Shown: one piece after another, positions 1-9,906 of the stretch
How the letters are laid out: every line of letters begins with the position of its first letter
Numbering within the stretch: position 1 is the stretch's first letter
DNA from: Fredinandcohnia onubensis
GTDB lineage: Bacteria > Bacillota > Bacilli > Bacillales > Bacillaceae_L
DNA: 64,000 nt
Assembly: GCF_002734215.1 (NCBI RefSeq)
Contig: NZ_NSEB01000004.1
Location: forward strand, 255,954 to 319,953
Reading direction: 5' to 3'
Notes under the pieces: model-generated
The model's input: only the letters and a program-made list of their open reading frames with translations
Database searches by the model: none
What the model was told of the DNA's origin: nothing
Translations under genes and position numbers: made by a program

Positions 1-226
1 CAGTCTCTGTCCGATAACCAGGGAACTTTGTCCGATATCCCGAGAACTTTGTCCGATAACCATGAATCTCTGTCCGATAACCAGAGAACTTTGTCCGATA
101 TCCATCAATCTCTGTCCGATAACCAGAGAACTTTGTCCGATATCCATCAGTCTCTGTCCGATAACCAGGGAACTTTGTCCGATATCCGTCAATCTTTGTC
201 CGATATCCCGAAATCACTGTCCGATA
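1..226. repeat. 21-bp tandem array, core TGTCCGATA (left edge cut by window)
   Basis: The core TGTCCGATA begins at 8, 29, 50, 71, 92, 113, 134, 155, 176, 197 and 218, an exact 21-bp spacing for eleven copies. Degenerate copies (TACCCCATA, TACCTCATA) continue the phase at 239 and 260. Neighbouring units alternate between ...GATAACC and ...GATATCC, giving a partial 42-bp super-unit. The array probably continues beyond the left edge. Because 21 bp is seven codons, two overlapping frames stay open and would encode 7-residue repeats (LSDNQRT, LSDIHQS), but these frames have no convincing ribosome binding site. I treat the array as non-coding intergenic DNA. Confidence 0.93.
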
Positions 227-349
227 TCAATAAAACGCTACCCCATATCCACCAAACTCTACCTCATATCCCGACCTCTACACCATATTTAACCCTAAAA
301 TTGGTTAAGCTAAACTATCATATAGTTGGTTAAGAAGGAGTTCTTGAGT

Positions 350-1165
350 ATGGTAGACTTTTTCGAGAATTTTCATCCGGTTATGCAAGCGTTGATTGCG
401 ACTTTGTTTACATGGGGGATGACGGCACTGGGGGCGACCCTCGTTTTTGCAACAAAGACGATCAATCAGCGTCTTTTGGATAGTATGTTAGGTTTCGCTG
501 GGGGCGTAATGATAGCGGCTAGTTATTGGTCGCTATTGGGCCCTGCGATTGAGATGTCTAGCGACAATCAAATCGGTGCTTGGTTTCCTGCCGCGTCCGG
601 ATTCCTGTTAGGGGGCATTTTTCTATGGGGAATTGATAAGATTTTGCCTCATCTTCACCCAAATGCACCAATCAACGACGCAGAAGGCTTTCATTCGAAA
701 GGTCAAAAACGAAGTACGCTTTTAGTCCTCGCGATTACACTTCATAATATTCCTGAGGGACTGGCTGTTGGAATCGCGTTTGGTGCCCTTGCTAATGGCG
801 GAACGGAAGCTTCTTTAGCGGGGGCATTGACCTTGGCGCTTGGAATTGGCATTCAAAACTTTCCTGAAGGTATTGCGGTTTCAATGCCGTTAAGAGGCGA
901 TGGTATGTCTCGACGAAAGAGTTTCTTTTACGGGCAATTTTCAGGGATGGTCGAGCCGATTGCGGCTGTTGTAGGGGCAGTTGCGGTATCCTTCATTGCA
1001 CCATTGCTTCCGTACGCATTAAGCTTTGCTGCTGGTGCGATGATTTTCGTTGTCGCAGAAGAAGTAATTCCAAGTTCACAGGAAAAAGGCAATAAAGATC
1101 TCGCATCCATGAGCTTAATGATTGGATTTGTCGTGATGATGATACTTGACGTTGCATTAGGGTAA
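350..1165 (+). CDS. ZIP family divalent metal transporter (ZupT-like)
   Basis: This is a polytopic inner-membrane protein of 271 residues with about eight hydrophobic segments. Two ZIP signatures are visible: [10 protein letters not shown] in one membrane segment and NFPEGIAVS in the next, which carry the His/Glu metal-binding residues, plus EEVIPSS near the C-terminus. Family members import zinc, iron or manganese; the substrate here cannot be told. An in-frame TTG lies at 326, but the ATG at 350 has AAGGAG nine bases upstream and is preferred. The gene stands alone between the 21-bp array and the germination operon. Confidence 0.88.
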   Translation: MVDFFENFHPVMQALIATLFTWGMTALGATLVFATKTINQRLLDSMLGFAGGVMIAASYWSLLGPAIEMSSDNQIGAWFPAASGFLLGGIFLWGIDKILPHLHPNAPINDAEGFHSKGQKRSTLLVLAITLHNIPEGLAVGIAFGALANGGTEASLAGALTLALGIGIQNFPEGIAVSMPLRGDGMSRRKSFFYGQFSGMVEPIAAVVGAVAVSFIAPLLPYALSFAAGAMIFVVAEEVIPSSQEKGNKDLASMSLMIGFVVMMILDVALG

Positions 1166-1232
1166 GCCGTACAAAACATCACAGGTGTAACCATTCATCA
1201 TTGAAAAGCCAGGCATGATCCGGTTCCTATTT

Positions 1233-1263
1233 TGCATGTTTTTCCAGTCTTTGTCGCATACTA
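1233..1263 (+). promoter_or_regulatory. Sigma-G-like promoter of the germination operon
   Basis: TGCATG at 1233-1238 and CATACTA at 1257-1263 are separated by 18 bp. This matches the known forespore sigma-G pattern (-35 GNATR, -10 CATNNTA). It sits 27 bp upstream of a gerA-type operon, a class known to be sigma-G controlled in Bacillus. Confidence 0.7.
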
Positions 1264-1290
1264 AACCATCATATCGTAGGTGGTTTTCAT

Positions 1291-2835
1291 ATGTCTTTTT
1301 TTAAAAAGTATAAAAAGGAAACACAACAGCAACCAACCAATCCTAACGAGAATTCAGGACCTCAAGAGGAACCGATAAGCTTGCATTTAATAGATAACGT
1401 CAATGAAATACAAAGCATTTTTAGTAAAACTCCTGATTTAGTCGTGACCAACCTTGTGATTAAACAAACAAATTCGAAAGCTACACTCGTTTATTTAGGT
1501 GACCTTACAGATTCTACGGTGGTCAGCGAGCATGTATTAAGACCATTGTTATTTCATGTTGATACTACTCATGAGGATTTAACACCTAAGGTATCAGTCA
1601 CCCAAATCAAGGAAGTTACTACATGGTCAAAAATCACGGACGATATTTTACATGGGAAAAGTGTCTTGTTTGTGGACGGTTCCCAAGTAGCATTTCTTCT
1701 AGATACAGGAAAATGGCCAGAACGATCAATTGAAGATACTCCGATTGAGTCTTCCGTTTATGCTGAGCATATCGGGTTTACGGAATCTGGAAGTACAAAT
1801 ATTGCACTCATTCGAAAACATATAAAAAATCAACGTTTAAAAATAAATGAATACAACATGGGTGAGAGAGGAAAAACAAAGGTCTCCCTTTTATACTTAG
1901 ACGATGTTGCCAATCCGGATTTAATTAAGGAACTTGAAAACCGACTTCAACAGGTTAAGGTTGATAGTATTACAAATTGTATCGTATTAGAAGAATACAT
2001 AGAGGATAATCCCTATTCTCCATTCCCGCAATTTCTTATTACGGAGCGAACTGATTTTGCAGCTTTAGAAATTTTGGCGGGAAGAATTGTGATGGTGGTG
2101 GATGGAGCACCTAATGTCTTAGTGGCACCATCAACGTTTTTTTCTTTTTTTAAGAGCATGGATGATTATACGTCGCGTTGGTTGGTCGCCTCCTTTATTC
2201 GACTGTTAAGGTATGTTGGTTTTTTTACGGCGATCTTTTTGCCAGCGACTTATATTGCGGTAATTGCGTTTCATTTTGAGGTAATTCCCTTAAAATTACT
2301 CTTGTCTATCGGGGTGTCGAGGGAACGAGTACCATTTCCACCGTTCATTGAAGCATTAATTATGGAAATTGCCCTGGAGATGCTACGTGAGGCCGGAATT
2401 CGACTACCAGCCAAAATTGGCCAAACGATAGGAATCGTAGGTGGTATTGTCATTGGTCAGGCTGCCGTACAGGCCGGAATCGTTAGTAATATTATGGTCA
2501 TTGTTGTTGCTATAACAGCAGTTGCCTCTTTTATCATTCCAAATTATCAAATGGGGGCCTCCGTCAGGCTTATCCGATTTCCTATGATGATTATTGCTTC
2601 CTTATTTGGTTTTGTTGGATTAAGTGTAGGTTTAATGACATTAATCGTTCATCTTATTGAGCTAAAGTCACTTGGTGTTTCCTATGCAAGTCCAGTTTCA
2701 CCCTTACGAATTCAAGACTGGAAGGATTTGTTTATACGTTTCCCGCAATGGTCAACCCTCAAACGTCCTGTAAGTTCTTTGGCCATTCAATTGAGAAGGG
2801 CGAATTCTAGCCGTCCAAAGGGTGACAAAAAATGA
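1291..2835 (+). CDS. Spore germination protein, GerA family (receptor A subunit)
   Basis: The 514-residue protein has the GerA-family layout: a hydrophilic N-terminal half (about residues 1-290) and a C-terminal half with several membrane segments. The conserved block around PFPPFIEALIMEIALEMLREAG is present at about residues 340-370. GerA subunits sit in the spore inner membrane and, with B and C subunits, sense nutrient germinants. An AGGTGG ribosome site lies a few bases before the ATG. The stop codon overlaps the start of the next gene (ATGA), indicating translational coupling. The germinant cannot be predicted. Confidence 0.93.
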   Translation: MSFFKKYKKETQQQPTNPNENSGPQEEPISLHLIDNVNEIQSIFSKTPDLVVTNLVIKQTNSKATLVYLGDLTDSTVVSEHVLRPLLFHVDTTHEDLTPKVSVTQIKEVTTWSKITDDILHGKSVLFVDGSQVAFLLDTGKWPERSIEDTPIESSVYAEHIGFTESGSTNIALIRKHIKNQRLKINEYNMGERGKTKVSLLYLDDVANPDLIKELENRLQQVKVDSITNCIVLEEYIEDNPYSPFPQFLITERTDFAALEILAGRIVMVVDGAPNVLVAPSTFFSFFKSMDDYTSRWLVASFIRLLRYVGFFTAIFLPATYIAVIAFHFEVIPLKLLLSIGVSRERVPFPPFIEALIMEIALEMLREAGIRLPAKIGQTIGIVGGIVIGQAAVQAGIVSNIMVIVVAITAVASFIIPNYQMGASVRLIRFPMMIIASLFGFVGLSVGLMTLIVHLIELKSLGVSYASPVSPLRIQDWKDLFIRFPQWSTLKRPVSSLAIQLRRANSSRPKGDKK

Positions 2836-3932
2836 TGAATGTTCAAGGTAAACAAATTTCAATCGTCCAGTACATCTTATTAATTCATGGTGTTCAAGTA
2901 GGCGTTGGCGTCCTTACCTTACCTAGAGACTTAGCAGAAAAGGCAGGGACTGATGGGTGGATTGGCATAATAATAGGGTGGTTCTTTGCTACAGTTACTA
3001 GTTTAGTTATTATTCAAATTATGAAAAAACACCCGAATGGAACGATTCTTGACCTGTTGACACATTACTTCGGTAAGTGGGTTGGTAAAGTGGCTGGGGT
3101 GATCCTTGCTTTGTATTTTGGTTTATTAGCGCTCTACTCGTTTATTACAGAAGCAATGTTTATACAATCGTGGGTCTTACCGCGAATTTCCATAGCTTTA
3201 CTCATGGTATTGTTATCTATTCCAACGTATTTATTGGTCCGTAACAATATTCAAATTATAAGCAGATATTCGGTGGTTATTTTTTTTATGACGCTTTGGA
3301 TTATTATCTTATATTCATATTCTATTAAGGATGGCCAAATTCTAAATCTTCTTCCTCTATTAAAGGAAGGTTGGCATCCCGTCATGAAAACTGTGAATAT
3401 CACAATCATTGCATATGTTGGATTTGATATCGCCTTTTTCCTATATCCTTTTTTGCATAAAAAGGAAATGGCCTCAATTGGGGTTGTTATTGCCAATACA
3501 ATTACCATGATTGCCTATTTAATTATTACGGTTGTAGCATTTGTGATTTTTAGTCCTGATGAAATTACAAAATTTAATGAACCAACCATTACAGTCTTGA
3601 AGGTTATCGAATTTACCTTTGTCGAGCGATTAGAGATTGTAGTGTTCGCATTTTATATATTTGTGATGTCTACAAAAGTCCTTCCGCTCTTGTTCGTATC
3701 TGTGTATAGTACAAGCTGGATATTAGGAAAAAAGGAACACTCAAAACTATTATTCTGGTTCCTAGTTATTAGTGTAATATATGTTATTTTGTTTCCTCCC
3801 TCCGCACATATGAATTTGATTTGGAGTAAGGAATTACATAGACTAAGTTATCTCTTTTCGTATGCTTTCCCTATTTGTTTATGGGGGTATGTCCTCATAC
3901 ACGGTCTATTAAAGAGGAGGAGCTTGAAATGA
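2832..3932 (+). CDS. Spore germination permease, GerB family (receptor B subunit)
   Basis: This 366-residue protein has about ten membrane segments and the typical start of the APC-superfamily GerB family: an early segment with GVQVGVGVLTLPRDLAEKAG, then GWIGIIIGW. It is the membrane-embedded, probable ligand-binding subunit of the germinant receptor. It overlaps the A subunit by four bases (ATGA) and the C subunit by four bases, so all three are one translationally coupled operon. A second ATG at 2835 could be the true start. Confidence 0.93.
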   Translation: MMNVQGKQISIVQYILLIHGVQVGVGVLTLPRDLAEKAGTDGWIGIIIGWFFATVTSLVIIQIMKKHPNGTILDLLTHYFGKWVGKVAGVILALYFGLLALYSFITEAMFIQSWVLPRISIALLMVLLSIPTYLLVRNNIQIISRYSVVIFFMTLWIIILYSYSIKDGQILNLLPLLKEGWHPVMKTVNITIIAYVGFDIAFFLYPFLHKKEMASIGVVIANTITMIAYLIITVVAFVIFSPDEITKFNEPTITVLKVIEFTFVERLEIVVFAFYIFVMSTKVLPLLFVSVYSTSWILGKKEHSKLLFWFLVISVIYVILFPPSAHMNLIWSKELHRLSYLFSYAFPICLWGYVLIHGLLKRRSLK

Positions 3933-5059
3933 AACGTTGTTTTCGTACTCTTTTGTTTCTTCCACTTGTATTGATGCTTACAAGCTGTGGATACCAAGTT
4001 CCATTAGAGGATACGACGATTGTCTTCGTCTTTGGGATTGATCTTGATGAGGATAATAACCTCATTTTTTATGAGTCAAGTCCTGTATTTAGTAAGGGAG
4101 CAAAGGCACAAACGGATACATATCACACAAAGGCTGATACAATTCGAGATTCTAGAAAATTTTTTGATGCAGTGACAGGTGGTGAGGTATCGGGTGCCAA
4201 AATCCAGATCCTTTTACTGGGAAAACGGGTTGTGGAACATGAGGACTGGTTTCCTATACTAGATACAATGTACCGGAACAGTAATTTTTCGATTAATACA
4301 AGAGTGGTTATTGTAGACGGTCAAGTATCCGAAGTCATTAACTATGAGCCGGAAAGCAATGCATTTCTTGCGATGTACTTGAAGAATGTCATTGATAAAA
4401 ATCATAAACGAACAAGAACGGAAAAAGGGACGCTCCAACAGCTCCATACTGAATTTTTCGATAAGGGAGTGACACCAGCTTTAGCCAATGTGAAAAAGGG
4501 GAAAAAGGTTGAAGTAATTGGAACCGCGTTACTTAACGATCGTGGAAAATATGTGGATTCTCTTGATTTATCGGAATCTACGTTATACCTCTTTTTAAAG
4601 CATAATCGGAAACATCAAATTAGTTATACGACCATTACGATTCCGACTGAAAAAGAGGAGGGGATTTTTCATAAAAATGATTTGAGTTTTGAAGTGAAAA
4701 CGGTGAAGTCCAAAGTTAAAACATCGCGTGACAAGGACGGGTTTAAGTTCGATGTCAAAATCTCCATGTCCATCGTTGTTCTCGAAAGCTTATTATCAGT
4801 AGATATGATATCCCATGAAAAGGAAATCAAAAAGACCATTGAAGACCGGTTGAAGATGGGATATGAGGAACTGTTTAAAAAAATTCAAGGTCTTAAAGTC
4901 GACCCATTTGGATTTGGAATCTACGCTAGAGCCTATCAGTACGATGATTTTAAAAAGGTTGAGGATAACTGGGGTGAAGCACTAGCAGAATCTGATATTA
5001 ATATATCTGTTGAAGTAGAGATTAAGGGCACGGGTACAGTCAATGAAACGAGGAAATAA
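3929..5059 (+). CDS. Spore germination lipoprotein, Ger(x)C family (receptor C subunit)
   Basis: The protein has a lipoprotein signal peptide with lipobox LTSC and predicted lipidated Cys20, followed by the GerC opening IVFVFGIDLDEDNN. The length of 376 residues is normal for the family. It would be anchored to the outer face of the spore inner membrane. The start at 3929 has AGAGGAGG eight bases upstream and overlaps the permease stop, so an ORF opening from 3875 is not the real start. It completes an A-B-C receptor operon. A hairpin follows at 5094. Confidence 0.92.
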   Translation: MKRCFRTLLFLPLVLMLTSCGYQVPLEDTTIVFVFGIDLDEDNNLIFYESSPVFSKGAKAQTDTYHTKADTIRDSRKFFDAVTGGEVSGAKIQILLLGKRVVEHEDWFPILDTMYRNSNFSINTRVVIVDGQVSEVINYEPESNAFLAMYLKNVIDKNHKRTRTEKGTLQQLHTEFFDKGVTPALANVKKGKKVEVIGTALLNDRGKYVDSLDLSESTLYLFLKHNRKHQISYTTITIPTEKEEGIFHKNDLSFEVKTVKSKVKTSRDKDGFKFDVKISMSIVVLESLLSVDMISHEKEIKKTIEDRLKMGYEELFKKIQGLKVDPFGFGIYARAYQYDDFKKVEDNWGEALAESDINISVEVEIKGTGTVNETRK

Positions 5060-5093
5060 ACAAACTTTCGGTTCCGTCGGGACAAATATATAG

Positions 5094-5123
5094 AAGCCTG
5101 AATCCATCAGAGGGTTCAGGCTT
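5094..5123 (+). terminator. Hairpin after the germination operon
   Basis: Arms of 12 bp, AAGCCTGAATCC and GGGTTCAGGCTT (one G-T pair), enclose a 6-base loop. The following bases (GTTGTGG) are a poor T-run, so termination may be weak. Confidence 0.6.
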
Positions 5124-5191
5124 GTTGTGGTAGTTTATGGTATTATTAGAGTGGAGTATGAGGGAGTGTTTCCCATAAAATGGTGGAACGC

Positions 5192-5212
5192 GGGACCTGT
5201 TCCTGTGTCCCA
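5192..5212. repeat. GGGAC/GTCCC dispersed element, single copy
   Basis: The segment GGGACCTGTTCC..TGTCCCA is a diverged copy of the dispersed REP-like family found at nine other loci here. It ends 16 bases before the chosen start of the response regulator gene, which argues against any earlier start codon for that gene. Confidence 0.7.
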
Positions 5213-5228
5213 GATAGATGGTGGTAGT

Positions 5229-5921
5229 GTGTTTAAGATTTTGTTGATTGAAGATGATGTGGCGTTGTTTAATGAGATTCGGGAGCGGTTGTTGCAGTGG
5301 TCGTATGATGTGTACGGGATCGGTGATTTTAGCAATGTGATGAAGGAGTTTACGAGAATTCAGCCCGACCTGGTCATTATCGATATTCAGTTGCCGAAAT
5401 TTGATGGATTTCATTGGTGTCGGATGATTCGAACGCATTCCAAGGTGCCAATTATCTTTCTGTCGTCGAGGGACCACCCGACGGATATGGTCATGTCGAT
5501 GCAGCTTGGGGCGGACGATTTTGTTCAGAAGCCGTTTCATTTTGATGTGCTCATTGCGAAAATTCAGGCCGTCCTTAGACGAGTCTACAACTATAGCCTT
5601 GAACAGCAAATTCATTTAAAAATTTGGAATGGGGCATCTGTTGATTACGTAACAAACACCGTGCAAAAGGACACTGAAACAATTGAATTAACCAAAAATG
5701 AAATGTTTATATTGAAAGTCCTAATCGAAAATGTGAACCAAATCGTCAGCCGTGAGGAGCTCATCAAAAGCCTGTGGGATGATGAACGATTTGTAAGTGA
5801 CAATACCCTAACAGTAAACGTCAATCGATTACGAAAGCGTCTTGAAGAAATCGGCCTAGGGCAATATATTGAAACAAAAGTGGGACAAGGATATATGGCT
5901 AGGGAAAAGGATGGCGCTTAA
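5229..5921 (+). CDS. OmpR-family response regulator (BceR-like)
   Basis: The 230-residue protein has an N-terminal receiver domain with acidic pair EDD near residue 8, phosphoacceptor Asp52 (IIDIQLPKFDG) and a conserved Lys in QKPFHFD, followed by a winged-helix DNA-binding domain (about residues 130-230). The gene stands directly before a short-loop histidine kinase and an ABC ATPase/FtsX-like permease pair, the usual arrangement of Bce-type peptide-antibiotic modules. The GTG at 5229 follows GGTGGT. Longer frames from 5127 would run through a dispersed repeat element and lack receiver homology. Confidence 0.87.
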   Translation: MFKILLIEDDVALFNEIRERLLQWSYDVYGIGDFSNVMKEFTRIQPDLVIIDIQLPKFDGFHWCRMIRTHSKVPIIFLSSRDHPTDMVMSMQLGADDFVQKPFHFDVLIAKIQAVLRRVYNYSLEQQIHLKIWNGASVDYVTNTVQKDTETIELTKNEMFILKVLIENVNQIVSREELIKSLWDDERFVSDNTLTVNVNRLRKRLEEIGLGQYIETKVGQGYMAREKDGA

Positions 5922-6926
5922 ATGATGAAGAAATTTCTCGTAGAAAGACGCAGTTGGATTCTATTATTCTGCTTTCTTCAAGTGTTAATCCTGCTGATTG
6001 GGTATCTTGATTCATCCTTGTCATTTCGATCGGTTCTCTATATTGTTTTTGTCTTTTTCGTCGTGTTTATTTTATTTCTCGTCATTCGTTATAATCGGGA
6101 AGCTTCGTTTTATGAAAAGATAGAAGAATGGGACCCGGCTGTAGGCATGGAGAGTCTCCAAGAAAGTAACACACCCTTTGAAAAAATGGTAGAATCGGCT
6201 CTTAACCAGCATCATCATTTTTATAAAAAGGAAATAAGTCGTTACGCAACGAGTGTTGAACAGGAAAAAGATGAATTATTATCTTGGATTCACGAAGTAA
6301 AAACGCCACTGACAACGATGAAATTAATGATTGAGAGAGTGGAGGAACACACGTTAAAGGAGCAGCTCATGTCAGAATGGCTTCGGATTCACTTGCTACT
6401 TGATCTGCAGTTGCACGGACGAAGAATCCCTTTCATGGAAAACGACCTGTACATAGAAAAGGTTGATTTGAAAGGGCTACTCATTCAAGAAATTCAATCG
6501 TTAAAATCATGGTGTTTTCAAAAGGGGATTGGCTTTGATATGTCGCTGGAGGTTTCAGAGGTGGTTTCTGACGCAAAGTGGCTACAATTTATGTTGCGGC
6601 AACTCTTAACCAATGCGGTAAAATATAGTGAAAACGCCGATATCGAGATCCTTAGTTATCAAAAAAATGACCAAGTGGTTCTAGAAATCAAAGATTACGG
6701 ACGTGGCATTAAGGAGAAAGACCTAGCTCGCATTTTTGAAAAAGGCTTCACGTCTACAACTGATCATCGGGATCATGCGGCAACTGGTATGGGTCTCTAT
6801 CTCACAAAAAATGCAGCAAAGCCGTTAAAAATTAGGATAGATGTCCACTCTATATATGGAGAGGGAACAACTTTTACACTAACTTTTCCAAGAAAAAATG
6901 ATTTTCTCAAACTAACAAGCATGTGA
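5922..6926 (+). CDS. Intramembrane-sensing histidine kinase (BceS-like)
   Basis: The kinase has two membrane helices near the N-terminus (about residues 12-30 and 36-55) with almost no extracellular loop, the mark of intramembrane-sensing kinases. The H-box LSWIHEVKTPLTTMKL carries His124, and the HATPase domain shows N, G1 and G2 motifs (NAVKYS, IKDYGRGI, GMGLYL). The ATG follows the regulator stop codon directly. Known relatives sense peptide-antibiotic load through the partner BceAB transporter and not by themselves. The inducing peptide is not predictable. Confidence 0.88.
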   Translation: MMKKFLVERRSWILLFCFLQVLILLIGYLDSSLSFRSVLYIVFVFFVVFILFLVIRYNREASFYEKIEEWDPAVGMESLQESNTPFEKMVESALNQHHHFYKKEISRYATSVEQEKDELLSWIHEVKTPLTTMKLMIERVEEHTLKEQLMSEWLRIHLLLDLQLHGRRIPFMENDLYIEKVDLKGLLIQEIQSLKSWCFQKGIGFDMSLEVSEVVSDAKWLQFMLRQLLTNAVKYSENADIEILSYQKNDQVVLEIKDYGRGIKEKDLARIFEKGFTSTTDHRDHAATGMGLYLTKNAAKPLKIRIDVHSIYGEGTTFTLTFPRKNDFLKLTSM

Positions 6927-6944
6927 CAAGAATGTCACATGCTT
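6917..6944 (+). terminator. Hairpin after the histidine kinase
   Basis: A perfect 12-bp inverted repeat (AAGCATGTGACA and its complement) with a 4-base loop begins eight bases before the kinase stop codon and extends past it, and is followed by TTCATGTTTT. It separates the two-component genes from the transporter genes and may be a partial terminator, letting the transporter be transcribed separately. Confidence 0.8.
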
Positions 6945-7017
6945 TCATGTTTTGTTCGGTGATTCGAAGGAAAAATAGCGCAATCCCGTCTATGCTAGAG
7001 GTAAGGAGTTGATACAA

Positions 7018-7779
7018 TTGAACATTTTAGAAGCTAATAAAATTGTAAAAACATACGGAAACAAGTGGAACCGCCAAGAGGTTCTAAAGGGAATTGATAT
7101 CGAGGTTAAAAAGGGTGAGTTCGTTGGAATCATGGGTCCTTCAGGCTCTGGTAAAACAACATTACTTAATGTACTTTCATCCATTGACCGCGTGAGCTCA
7201 GGATCAATCCGAGTGGAAGGTAAGGAATTCACAAGTATGAAGGACAAACAACTTGCAGAATTTCGAAAACAGCACCTCGGGTTTATTTTTCAGGAATATC
7301 ATCTATTAGATACATTAACAGTCAAAGAAAATATTATGTTACCACTAACGGTAAATAAGATTTCGCCCAAGGCTGCACAAATCATGTTCGAGGATGTGGC
7401 AAAGGAATTAGGAATCTTCGAAGTGAAAGATAAATATCCGAACGAGATTTCAGGAGGTCAAAAGCAGCGGGCTTCAGCAGCACGTGCATTCGTACATGAA
7501 CCGAGTATTATCTTTGCGGATGAACCAACAGGGGCGCTTGATTCGAAGTCGGCTTCTGATCTACTAAATAAACTAAGTGATTTAAATGAAAAGCGGGAAG
7601 CGACCATAGTGATGGTCACCCATGATCCACAAGCAGCAAGCTACTGTAGCCGGGTTATCTTTATCAGAGATGGGCAAATTTTCACGAAATTAAATCGAGG
7701 CGAGGAGAACAGACAGGACTTTTTCAATGACATCATTAAGACCCAGGCTGTGTTAGGTGGGGTGCAGCATGAGCTTTAA
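7018..7779 (+). CDS. ABC transporter ATP-binding protein (BceA-like)
   Basis: This is a 253-residue ATPase with Walker [11 protein letters not shown]-loop FIFQEYHLL, signature SGGQKQR, Walker [13 protein letters not shown] and H-loop VTHDP. The DEPTGALDS form is typical of MacB/BceA-type ATPases that partner FtsX-like permeases. The TTG at 7018 has AAGGAG nine bases upstream; the TTG at 7009 abuts that site and cannot be used. The gene overlaps the permease gene by 11 bases. It powers removal of cell-wall-active peptides from their lipid targets in characterised relatives. Confidence 0.9.
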   Translation: MNILEANKIVKTYGNKWNRQEVLKGIDIEVKKGEFVGIMGPSGSGKTTLLNVLSSIDRVSSGSIRVEGKEFTSMKDKQLAEFRKQHLGFIFQEYHLLDTLTVKENIMLPLTVNKISPKAAQIMFEDVAKELGIFEVKDKYPNEISGGQKQRASAARAFVHEPSIIFADEPTGALDSKSASDLLNKLSDLNEKREATIVMVTHDPQAASYCSRVIFIRDGQIFTKLNRGEENRQDFFNDIIKTQAVLGGVQHEL

Positions 7780-9718
7780 AAGCCTCATCTTCCGAAATCT
7801 AGTAAAAAACATCAAAAACTATTATTTGTATGTGTTTGCCCTCGTTTTTAGTGTTGCGTTGTATTTTGCCTTTGTCACGTTGCAGTACGACCCAGCGATG
7901 GATGAAGCGGCAGGGTCGATTAAGGGTGCTGCTGCGATGAAGGCTGCGTCCGTCATGCTCATAGGCATCGTCACGGTCTTTCTCGTCTATGCCAATACAT
8001 TGTTTATCAAGCGTCGTGGTAAGGAAATTGGGTTATTCCAATTAGTCGGGATTTCAAAAGGAAATACGTTTTGGATTTTAAGTGTCGAAAACATGATTCT
8101 GTATTTCGGATCAATGATTATCGGAATCTTTCTCGGTTTTGTATCTTCAAAACTTGTAATGATGATTCTATTAAAAATTATTGGGATCAATGAGGTTGCC
8201 GAGCTCCGTTTTTCACCTGAAGCTCTTGTTCAAACGGTGCTAGTGTTTGCTGCTATTTATGTGGTGATCATGGCGATAAATGCATTGTTTATTAAAAGAC
8301 AGCAAATTTTAACATTATTTAATACGAGTTCAACAACAGAAGATAAAAGACGTAAGGTCTCCGTACTTGAAGTAGTGATCGGTGTACTCGGACTTGGGCT
8401 CATCATCTTTGGCTATTATTTATCAACCAAGCTATTCGATGGACAGTTTACGACAATGGAAGCATTGTTTATGGCTATGTTAGCCATCTTAGGATCTGTT
8501 ATTATTGGAACGTACTTTTTTTACAAAGGATCAATTCGGTTTGTTTTTAATCTAATACGGAAAAAGAATAACGGGTATCTGACGGTGAATAAAGTATTGT
8601 CACTGTCGTCGATTATGTTTCGGATGAAGTCTAATTCCATTTTACTAACAGTCATTACAACGGTTTCGGCCTTATCTCTCGGATTGCTGTCACTTACGTA
8701 TATTTCGTATTATTCAGCAGAAAAATCAGCGGCGGAATCTGTCGTTTACGACTTTTCGATCCCAAATGAAGAGCGTGCTAGCCAATTTATCGAAGCTTTG
8801 GATAAAAATCAAATTAGCTACAATAAAACAGAAGTTGAATTTTTACATGTGATTTCAGACCAAACAAAGATACTCGAAATTAGTCTTGAGCAGCCGTCAG
8901 GTTCGGATAGTATCGATCAAATGCCATTGGTTATTGTTTCGGATGATGCAGTTGATGATCTTGAAGTTGCTGAAAATGAATCGATATTTGTCAATAATAA
9001 CTCTGCTATCCAGTCATTTATGACTTTTAATAAAGGGAAATTTACCGTGAAAGGTAAAACAACAGCGATTGATTTAGAGTTTTTAGGATTTGAAGAAAAA
9101 AATGTACTTCCATTACGCTTAACAAATGGCGGATTACCGGTCGCGGTTGTGGATGATACAGTGTATCAGCAATTAGCTTCTGATGCTGACCCAGAAATAG
9201 CCGATGAATTTACGATATCAATTGGGATTGATATCGATGAAAGAGATGACCTACAGAAGGCAAACGATATTTTTCATGAATTAGATATAGCAAAATGGGC
9301 GGCGCATGAATCACAAATGGATGCCTTTACCGACCAAAAAAGAAATATGGGCATGATGATGTTTATCGTCGGATTTCTTGGATTGGTCTTCTTAGTTACC
9401 TCAGGTTGTATTCTCTATTTCAAACAGATGGATGAAGGCGAAGAGGAAAAAGGAAGCTACACGATTTTGCGTAAATTAGGTTTCACAAGAACGGACCTGA
9501 TAAATGGTATCAAAATCAAACAATTATTTAACTTCGGAATACCATTAGTGGTCGGGCTATCTCATAGTTATTTCGCCGTGAAATCAGGCTGGTTCTGGTT
9601 CGGTACCGAACTCTGGACCCCGATGATCATCGTCATGGTTCTATACACCTTGCTCTACTCCATCTTCGGTATCCTATCCGTGATGTATTACAAAAAAGTA
9701 ATAAAAGAAGCACTTTAA
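7769..9718 (+). CDS. FtsX-like ABC permease (BceB-like)
   Basis: The permease has 649 residues and the BceB layout: about ten membrane segments with a large extracellular domain of roughly 200 residues between segments seven and eight (starting near [15 protein letters not shown]). Early residues [19 protein letters not shown] are typical. The ATG at 7769 has AGGTGG upstream; the frame is open from 7757, but that codon is less well placed. It works with the upstream ATPase and, in known systems, transmits the flux signal to the histidine kinase. Confidence 0.88.
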   Translation: MSFKSLIFRNLVKNIKNYYLYVFALVFSVALYFAFVTLQYDPAMDEAAGSIKGAAAMKAASVMLIGIVTVFLVYANTLFIKRRGKEIGLFQLVGISKGNTFWILSVENMILYFGSMIIGIFLGFVSSKLVMMILLKIIGINEVAELRFSPEALVQTVLVFAAIYVVIMAINALFIKRQQILTLFNTSSTTEDKRRKVSVLEVVIGVLGLGLIIFGYYLSTKLFDGQFTTMEALFMAMLAILGSVIIGTYFFYKGSIRFVFNLIRKKNNGYLTVNKVLSLSSIMFRMKSNSILLTVITTVSALSLGLLSLTYISYYSAEKSAAESVVYDFSIPNEERASQFIEALDKNQISYNKTEVEFLHVISDQTKILEISLEQPSGSDSIDQMPLVIVSDDAVDDLEVAENESIFVNNNSAIQSFMTFNKGKFTVKGKTTAIDLEFLGFEEKNVLPLRLTNGGLPVAVVDDTVYQQLASDADPEIADEFTISIGIDIDERDDLQKANDIFHELDIAKWAAHESQMDAFTDQKRNMGMMMFIVGFLGLVFLVTSGCILYFKQMDEGEEEKGSYTILRKLGFTRTDLINGIKIKQLFNFGIPLVVGLSHSYFAVKSGWFWFGTELWTPMIIVMVLYTLLYSIFGILSVMYYKKVIKEAL

Positions 9719-9725
9719 GGACAGA

Positions 9726-9776
9726 GGGACAGGTCCTTTGTCCCAGTTGGGACGATGGACCTGTCCCCGTGACCCA
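9726..9776. repeat. GGGAC/GTCCC dispersed element, inverted pair
   Basis: A forward copy (GGGACAGGTCC..TGTCCCA, 9726-9745) and a reverse copy (GGGACGATGGACC..GACCCA, 9749-9776) face each other and would fold into one long hairpin. It starts within ten bases of the permease stop codon and is directly followed by an intrinsic terminator. Confidence 0.85.
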
Positions 9777-9786
9777 AAAAGCATAG

Positions 9787-9821
9787 AGCCGATTTCCGGA
9801 TTTAAGGGAATCGGCTTTTTT
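9787..9821 (+). terminator. Intrinsic terminator of the Bce-type transporter genes
   Basis: The stem AGCCGATTTCC / GGGAATCGGCT contains one G-T pair and is followed by six Ts. Confidence 0.85.
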
Positions 9822-9906
9822 GCATTAGCATAAACCACTTTTTTTCGGTTTCCTCGTTTTGATGTGTATAATAGGTATAAAAATTTGCAAATAGGGTGAA
9901 CAACAA

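Noticed and set aside
28-333. Open frame with LSDNQRT/LSDIHQS heptad-like repeats
   Set aside because: It is a by-product of the 21-bp (7-codon) array; a second frame is open in parallel, and no ribosome site precedes it.
5127-5228. Longer N-terminus of the BceR-like regulator
   Set aside because: This part runs through a dispersed repeat, and the receiver domain begins normally at GTG 5229.
5040-5615. 191-residue minus-strand open frame
   Set aside because: It is antisense to the response regulator, lacks a recognisable domain and has a composition typical of a shadow frame.
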